The position numbers were made by a program, and so were the translations under genes. From Solirubrobacteraceae bacterium (GTDB lineage Bacteria > Actinomycetota > Thermoleophilia > Solirubrobacterales > Solirubrobacteraceae), in contig JAICUS010000230.1 of NCBI GenBank assembly GCA_025935735.1, positions 1-8,733 on the forward strand: a stretch of DNA of 8,733 nt. Reading direction: 5' to 3'. Within the stretch, counting starts at the first letter, position 1. Each line of letters starts with the position of its first letter. The notes below the pieces were generated by a model that was not told the origin of the DNA, ran no database searches, and saw only the letters and a program-made list of their open reading frames with translations. Shown here one piece after another: positions 5,231-8,733 of this stretch.

Positions 5231-6582
5231 CGCGCCGCCCCCGCGTACTTCTCCAGGAACAGGGCCTCGGCCAGCGCCAGGTGCTCGATCTCCGAGGGAT
5301 CGACGCTCTCGTTGGGCGCGTGGATGAGGCAGCGCGGCTCCTCGACGCCCATGAGCATGATCTCGGCGTCCGGGAACGTCTCGGCGAACACGTTGCACAG
5401 CGGGATCGACCCGCCCTGGCCCTCGGTCGTCTGCTCGTGCCCGTAGGCCTGCTGCATCGCGGCGTGCATCGCCTCGTAGCCGGGGCCCGACAGCGACCCG
5501 ACGAACGGGTCGCCCACCGCCACGCGCTCGATGGTGCAGCGCAGGCCCCACGGCACGCGCCGGCGAAGGTGCTCGACCAGCGCGTCCTGCGCCTCGCGCC
5601 CGCCGATCCCGTTCGGGATCCGCAGGCTGACCCTCGCCGCCGCGGACGCCTGGATCGCGGCCGAGGAGCCGATCACCGGCGGGACGTCGATGCCCAGCAC
5701 GGTGGCCGACAGGCGCGACCACAGCATGTCCGACACCGAGCCGTCGCCCATCAGCTCGACGCCGTCGAGCACGTTGGCGTCGGCCCGGAACTGCTCGGCC
5801 GGGTATTCGGCGCCGGCCCAGCGGCCGTCGTCGGCCAGCCCGTCGATCGTGGTGTTGCCGTGCTCGTCGTGCAGCGTGGCCAGCAGCTGGATGAGCCCGA
5901 GCACCGGGTCGGGCGCCGGGCCGCCGAACATGCCGGAGTGCATCGCGCTGCCCAGCGCCTCGAGCTTGACGTCGACGCTGGTCATCCCGCGCAGCGTGGT
6001 GGTGAGCGTGGGGATCCCGACGGCGAAGTTGCCCGTGTCGCAGACCAGGATCGTGTCCGCGCGCAGCAGGTCGGCGTTCTCGGGCACGAACGCCTCCAGG
6101 CCGCCGGTCCCCTGTTCCTCGGAGCCCTCGCAGATCAGCTTCACGTTGCACGGCAGGCCGCCGTTGGCCCGCAGGGCCCGCAGCGCCGTGAGATGCATGA
6201 CGATGTTGCCTTTGCAGTCGGCCGAGCCGCGGCCGTACCAGCGGCCGTCGCGCTCGGTGAGCTCGAACACGGGCGAGCGCCACGCGTCCTCGCCCAGCGG
6301 CGGCTGCACGTCGTAGTGGCAGTAGAGGAGCACGGTGGGCCCGCCGTTGACGTCGGCGTGCCCGTGTACGCACTTCGAGCCGTCCGGCGTGACCGACGTG
6401 GCGACGTCGGCCAGGCCCTCGGCGGCGAACGCCTCGGCCACCCACTCGGCGGCCCGCTCGCACTCCTCGGGCGGGTACTGCTTCGGGTCGGCAACGGACC
6501 GGAAGGCCACCAGCTCCGCCAGGTCGGATCGGGCGCGGGGCATGAGGTCTCGCACGGCCTGCCGGAGGTCGTCACGCGGCAT
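5227..6582 (-). CDS. M20 family metallo-dipeptidase
   Basis: This 451-aa enzyme belongs to the carnosinase/PepV-like M20 group, which hydrolyses dipeptides or N-acyl amino acids with a two-metal centre. Visible residues are His89 and Asp91 (CHYDVQPP), bridging Asp122 (SADCKGN), catalytic Glu155 and metal Glu156 (EGSEEQGTGG), Asp182 (VCDTG) and the C-terminal His421 (HAPNES). The lid/dimer domain (about 195-355) contains His215 (SAMHSGMFGG), whose equivalent reaches the partner active site in this family, and Arg321 (LRIPNG). The set is complete, so activity is expected. There is no signal peptide, so it is cytoplasmic. AAGGAG (6593-6588) lies 5 nt before the ATG. The start overlaps the end of the MFS gene by 11 nt and the stop overlaps the Xaa-Pro peptidase start by 4 nt. 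The pairing with an M24 enzyme suggests stepwise breakdown of short peptides. Confidence 0.94.
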   Translation of the reverse strand: MPRDDLRQAVRDLMPRARSDLAELVAFRSVADPKQYPPEECERAAEWVAEAFAAEGLADVATSVTPDGSKCVHGHADVNGGPTVLLYCHYDVQPPLGEDAWRSPVFELTERDGRWYGRGSADCKGNIVMHLTALRALRANGGLPCNVKLICEGSEEQGTGGLEAFVPENADLLRADTILVCDTGNFAVGIPTLTTTLRGMTSVDVKLEALGSAMHSGMFGGPAPDPVLGLIQLLATLHDEHGNTTIDGLADDGRWAGAEYPAEQFRADANVLDGVELMGDGSVSDMLWSRLSATVLGIDVPPVIGSSAAIQASAAARVSLRIPNGIGGREAQDALVEHLRRRVPWGLRCTIERVAVGDPFVGSLSGPGYEAMHAAMQQAYGHEQTTEGQGGSIPLCNVFAETFPDAEIMLMGVEEPRCLIHAPNESVDPSEIEHLALAEALFLEKYAGAAR

Positions 6583-8098
6583 GCGGGCTCCTTGGGGTCG
6601 GGATCGTGTGCAGGCTCGCCGTGGCGGCCGCGGCGAGGTCGATCGCCTGCGGCGCGCGGGCGCGGTGGCGGCGCAGGAAGACCACGAGCCCGATGCCGCA
6701 GGCGCACCAGATGGCCATCATCAGCGACGCGGCGCCGAGCCCGGAGGCGAGCGCGGCGGACTTGCTCTCGCCGTCGGCCAGGTGGTTGTTCGCCACCGCG
6801 TTGTTGATCATCGCGGCGGCGGCCACGGCGACCGAGCCGCCGATGTAGCGGGCCATGTTGGAGATGCCGGAGGCCTGGCCGACCTGGTCGGCCGGCACGG
6901 CCGCGGTCGAGCCCGAGGATGCCGGCCCGTTGGCGATCCCGAGACCGATCGCCAGCCCGACCAGCGGGCCCACGAAGGCCGCGTACTCCCAGGAGGCCTT
7001 CACGAACGCCAGCACGGCGAAGCCGGCGGCGCCCAGCAAGAAGCCCAGCGCGATCGCGCGGCCGCCGCCGAACTTGGCGGCCAGCGGCGCGATCAGCGGC
7101 GTGATGGCGATCATCCCGGCGGCCGCCGGCAGCGTGGCCAGGCCGGCCTCGAGCGCGCTCATGTCAAGCCCCGCCGGGTTCTGGAAGTACAGGCTCAGCA
7201 GGTACATCAGCGCGTTGATCGTGCCCGCGACGATGAGGATGGCCAGCGTCGCGCCGACGAGGACGCGGTTGCGCAGCAGCTTCAGGTCCACGAGCGGCGC
7301 GGCCACGCGCTTCTCCACGAGCACGAACGCCACCGTGGCCGCGGCCCCGAGCGCCAGCGAGCCCAGCGTGGCCGCCGAGGCCCAGCCCCAGTCGTTGCCC
7401 TTGCTCAGCGCGAGCACGATCGGGGCCAGCGCGAGCGCGATCAGGAACGTCCCGGCGAGGTCGATCGAGCGCGACCGCTGCGGATCGCGCGACTCCTGCA
7501 CCGTGGCGATGGTCAGCGGCACGCAAGCGACCGCGATCGCCGCGTCGATCCAGAACAGCCCCTGCCAGCCGGTCGTCTCGACGAGCACGCCGCCGACCAG
7601 CGGGCCCGCCGCGGCGCCGGCCGCCGAGGCGGCGCCCCACAGGGTGATCGCCTTCAGCTGCCCGGTGCCGGATGAGGCCACCGACAGCAGGCTCATCCCG
7701 CAGGCCAGGATGGTCGCGCCGGCCGCGCCCTGGATCATCCGCCCGCCCACCACGCCGGCGGCGCCGGTGGACAGGGCGATCAGCGCGCACGACCCGACGA
7801 ACAGCGCCAGCCCGGCCAGGAACACCTTGCGGCGGCCCAGCACGTCGCCCAGCGCGCCGGAGGTGACGATCACCGCGGCGCCGACCAGCGAGTAGCCGGT
7901 CACCGCCCACTGCAGCTGCGCGACCGGGGCGTTGACGTCCTGGCTGATCGAGGGCAGCAGGATGGTCACCGCCGACGTGTTCGCGTTGACCACGAAGGCG
8001 GAGACGCACGCGGCGGCGAGCACGCCGCCGGCCGCCCGGCGGCCCGGCCCGGCGGCCTGGGCGGCCGGGCCGGAGGGCGCCTGCTGGACCTTCGACAT
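6572..8098 (-). CDS. MFS transporter, DHA2 (EmrB/QacA) type
   Basis: This 508-aa inner-membrane carrier has about 14 hydrophobic segments, starting near residue 24, as expected for DHA2 proton-coupled antiporters. Motif A is GALGDVLGRRK (81-91), a motif-B-like stretch GRMIQGAAGA starts at 119, and a motif-C-like antiporter stretch GAASAAGAAAGPLVGG spans 155-170. WAVTGYSLVGAA (64-75) matches the usual 'W...aY.L..A' of TM2. The N-terminus (1-22) is Gln/Ala/Gly-rich and cytoplasmic; the C-terminus ends in an Ala/Thr/Pro tail. DHA2 members are mostly annotated as drug exporters, but within a peptidase operon it may export a peptide, amino acid or toxic product. The start overlaps the previous stop as TGATG, with GAAGGG only 3 nt upstream. 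Substrate is not predictable. Confidence 0.92.
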   Translation of the reverse strand: MSKVQQAPSGPAAQAAGPGRRAAGGVLAAACVSAFVVNANTSAVTILLPSISQDVNAPVAQLQWAVTGYSLVGAAVIVTSGALGDVLGRRKVFLAGLALFVGSCALIALSTGAAGVVGGRMIQGAAGATILACGMSLLSVASSGTGQLKAITLWGAASAAGAAAGPLVGGVLVETTGWQGLFWIDAAIAVACVPLTIATVQESRDPQRSRSIDLAGTFLIALALAPIVLALSKGNDWGWASAATLGSLALGAAATVAFVLVEKRVAAPLVDLKLLRNRVLVGATLAILIVAGTINALMYLLSLYFQNPAGLDMSALEAGLATLPAAAGMIAITPLIAPLAAKFGGGRAIALGFLLGAAGFAVLAFVKASWEYAAFVGPLVGLAIGLGIANGPASSGSTAAVPADQVGQASGISNMARYIGGSVAVAAAAMINNAVANNHLADGESKSAALASGLGAASLMMAIWCACGIGLVVFLRRHRARAPQAIDLAAAATASLHTIPTPRSPHAA

Positions 8099-8559
8099 CA
8101 GCCCTTCACGGTGTCGTCGGTCTTGAGCTCGTCGAACTTGTCACGGAACGACGGGACCTTGTCCGGGCAGTACGTCTGCAGGATCAGCAGCTCGCCCTGG
8201 AGGACGTTGCGCGGGGCGATCACCGGCCGCTGGCCGACGAAGCTCGCGCCGTTGGAGAGCTGGCTGTAGAGCAGCCCGCGGCCCAGCGCGCTGCCCGGGT
8301 CGTGGCACACGTAGCCGCCGTCGTCGCCGAGCTGGCGGATGATCGTCTCCTGGCTGGCGGGCACCGCCAGCCCGGCCGCCTGGAACTTCTGGGTCAACTG
8401 CGCGGCCTTCTGCTGCGCCTGCTCGGTGCTTTTCCGTGCGTTGAACGTGATCAGCCCGATCACGCAGAGGACGAGCAGTCCGATGCCGATGGCCCAGTAC
8501 AGGACGCTGTGGTTCTCCTTCACCTCCGCCTCGGTGGGCGGCGGCGCCGTCGCGGTCAT
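8098..8559 (-). CDS. Single-span membrane protein of unknown function, 153 aa
   Basis: I do not recognise a characterised family. The N-terminus (1-18) is polar and Pro/Glu-rich, one strong membrane segment spans about 19-39, then comes a Gln/Lys-rich helix-like stretch (42-60) and a compact C-terminal domain (65-153). That domain has two cysteines, Cys85 (YVCHDPG) and Cys131 (TYCPDK), which could form a disulfide if it faces outward, plus LSNGASFVGQRPVIAPR (101-117). The arrangement loosely recalls DUF732-like secreted domains; this is a weak match. Basic residues right after the membrane segment would favour a cytoplasmic C-terminus, so orientation is uncertain. GGAGG (8571-8567) lies 7 nt before the ATG. 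It overlaps the permease stop by 4 nt (ATGA) and the MFS start by 1 nt, so it is probably made in step with both transporters and may be an accessory subunit of one. Confidence 0.8.
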   Translation of the reverse strand: MTATAPPPTEAEVKENHSVLYWAIGIGLLVLCVIGLITFNARKSTEQAQQKAAQLTQKFQAAGLAVPASQETIIRQLGDDGGYVCHDPGSALGRGLLYSQLSNGASFVGQRPVIAPRNVLQGELLILQTYCPDKVPSFRDKFDELKTDDTVKG

Positions 8560-8733
8560 GACTCGGCCTCCGTCTCGGCGAGCTTCCAGCTGGGTTTGCG
8601 GAACTTCAGGAACAGCCAGGCGGGCAGGATGCCGATCACCCCCGTGCCGGTGAAGATCAGCGCCACGTAGGCGGCCGTGCTGCCGTTCTCGAACTGCGAC
8701 GGCGGCACGAAGCCGATGACGAACGCGGCGGCC
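8556..8733 (-). CDS. APC-type amino-acid permease, C-terminal fragment
   Basis: The 58 visible residues are the C-terminus of a membrane protein whose start lies beyond the window. The visible part reads from AAAFVIGFVPPSQFENG through a membrane segment (about 21-42, YVALIFTGTGVIGILPAWLF) to a basic and then acidic tail (KFRKPSWKLAETEAES). The FVPPSQ loop, one last span and the RKPSW tail resemble the ends of APC-superfamily amino-acid permeases I know from actinobacteria. Its TGA overlaps the next ATG. It is the first gene of the cluster seen here, so the promoter and possibly more genes lie outside. The family call rests on a short segment. Confidence 0.6.
   Translation of the reverse strand, partial: AAAFVIGFVPPSQFENGSTAAYVALIFTGTGVIGILPAWLFLKFRKPSWKLAETEAES

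Noticed and set aside
5231..6463. Upstream extension of the Xaa-Pro peptidase frame, which would add about 410 residues
   Set aside because: The extension is Arg/Gly/Ala-rich and lies out of frame over the well-supported M20 gene. The ATG at 5230 gives a normal family length and an ATGA junction.
5281..6807. 508-codon + strand frame antisense to the M20 gene
   Set aside because: It is low-complexity, His/Arg/Val/Gly-rich translation with no motif, mirroring the codons of a confirmed metallopeptidase.
6335..7895. Long + strand frames antisense to the MFS transporter
   Set aside because: Ala/Ser/Pro- and Arg/Gly-rich translations without features, on the back of a gene with clear DHA2 motifs.
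1..8733. tRNA, rRNA, CRISPR arrays, insertion sequences, attachment sites
   Set aside because: I saw no repeat-spacer pattern, no transposase-like protein, no terminal repeats and no tRNA-like arms; the intergenic space is too small for most of these.

Overview
The window is very GC-rich, uses almost only G/C-ending codons and is densely packed, with many overlapping genes. Together with the gene families present (a NarL-type sensor kinase with an N-terminal membrane sensor, a DUF7144-type membrane protein pair, a DHA2 transporter), this suggests an actinobacterial chromosome. My best guess is the Thermoleophilia/Solirubrobacterales group, because the kinase layout and the small unknown proteins resemble ones I recall from there. 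I see no mobile elements, CRISPR arrays, tRNA or rRNA genes.

Left part (1-3205): a membrane-bound sensor histidine kinase (HisKA_3/NarL type, 5' end outside the window, + strand) converges on a small 97-aa protein of unknown function (1880-2173, - strand). A 150-bp divergent spacer (2174-2323) separates that small gene from a class II glutamine amidotransferase (YafJ/EgtC-like, 2324-3205, + strand). The spacer holds a perfect 17-bp palindrome that could be an operator, and a GC hairpin just before the amidotransferase Shine-Dalgarno.

Right part (3227-8733, all - strand): one tightly packed transcription unit of at least seven genes, read from right to left. They are the C-terminus of an APC-type amino-acid permease (start outside the window), a single-span membrane protein of unknown function, a 14-TM DHA2-type MFS transporter, an M20 metallo-dipeptidase, an M24 Xaa-Pro peptidase, and two tandem paralogous four-TM DUF7144-type proteins. 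Junctions are ATGA (4-nt overlap), TGATG (1-nt overlap), an 11-nt overlap, ATGA again, a 14-nt gap with a full Shine-Dalgarno, and a 1-nt gap, so translational coupling is likely along the cluster.

The right-hand cluster reads as a peptide/amino-acid handling operon. The two cytoplasmic metallopeptidases would cut dipeptides, including proline-containing ones, and the permease and MFS carrier would move substrate or product across the membrane. The single-span protein and the DUF7144 pair are candidate accessory membrane components; this role is inferred from context only. The operon ends tail to tail with the amidotransferase gene, and both stop codons lie inside one inverted repeat that may act as a bidirectional terminator. 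No single gene here is an obvious new system. The least explained parts are the single-span protein between the two transporters, the DUF7144 pair, the 97-aa protein and the palindrome.
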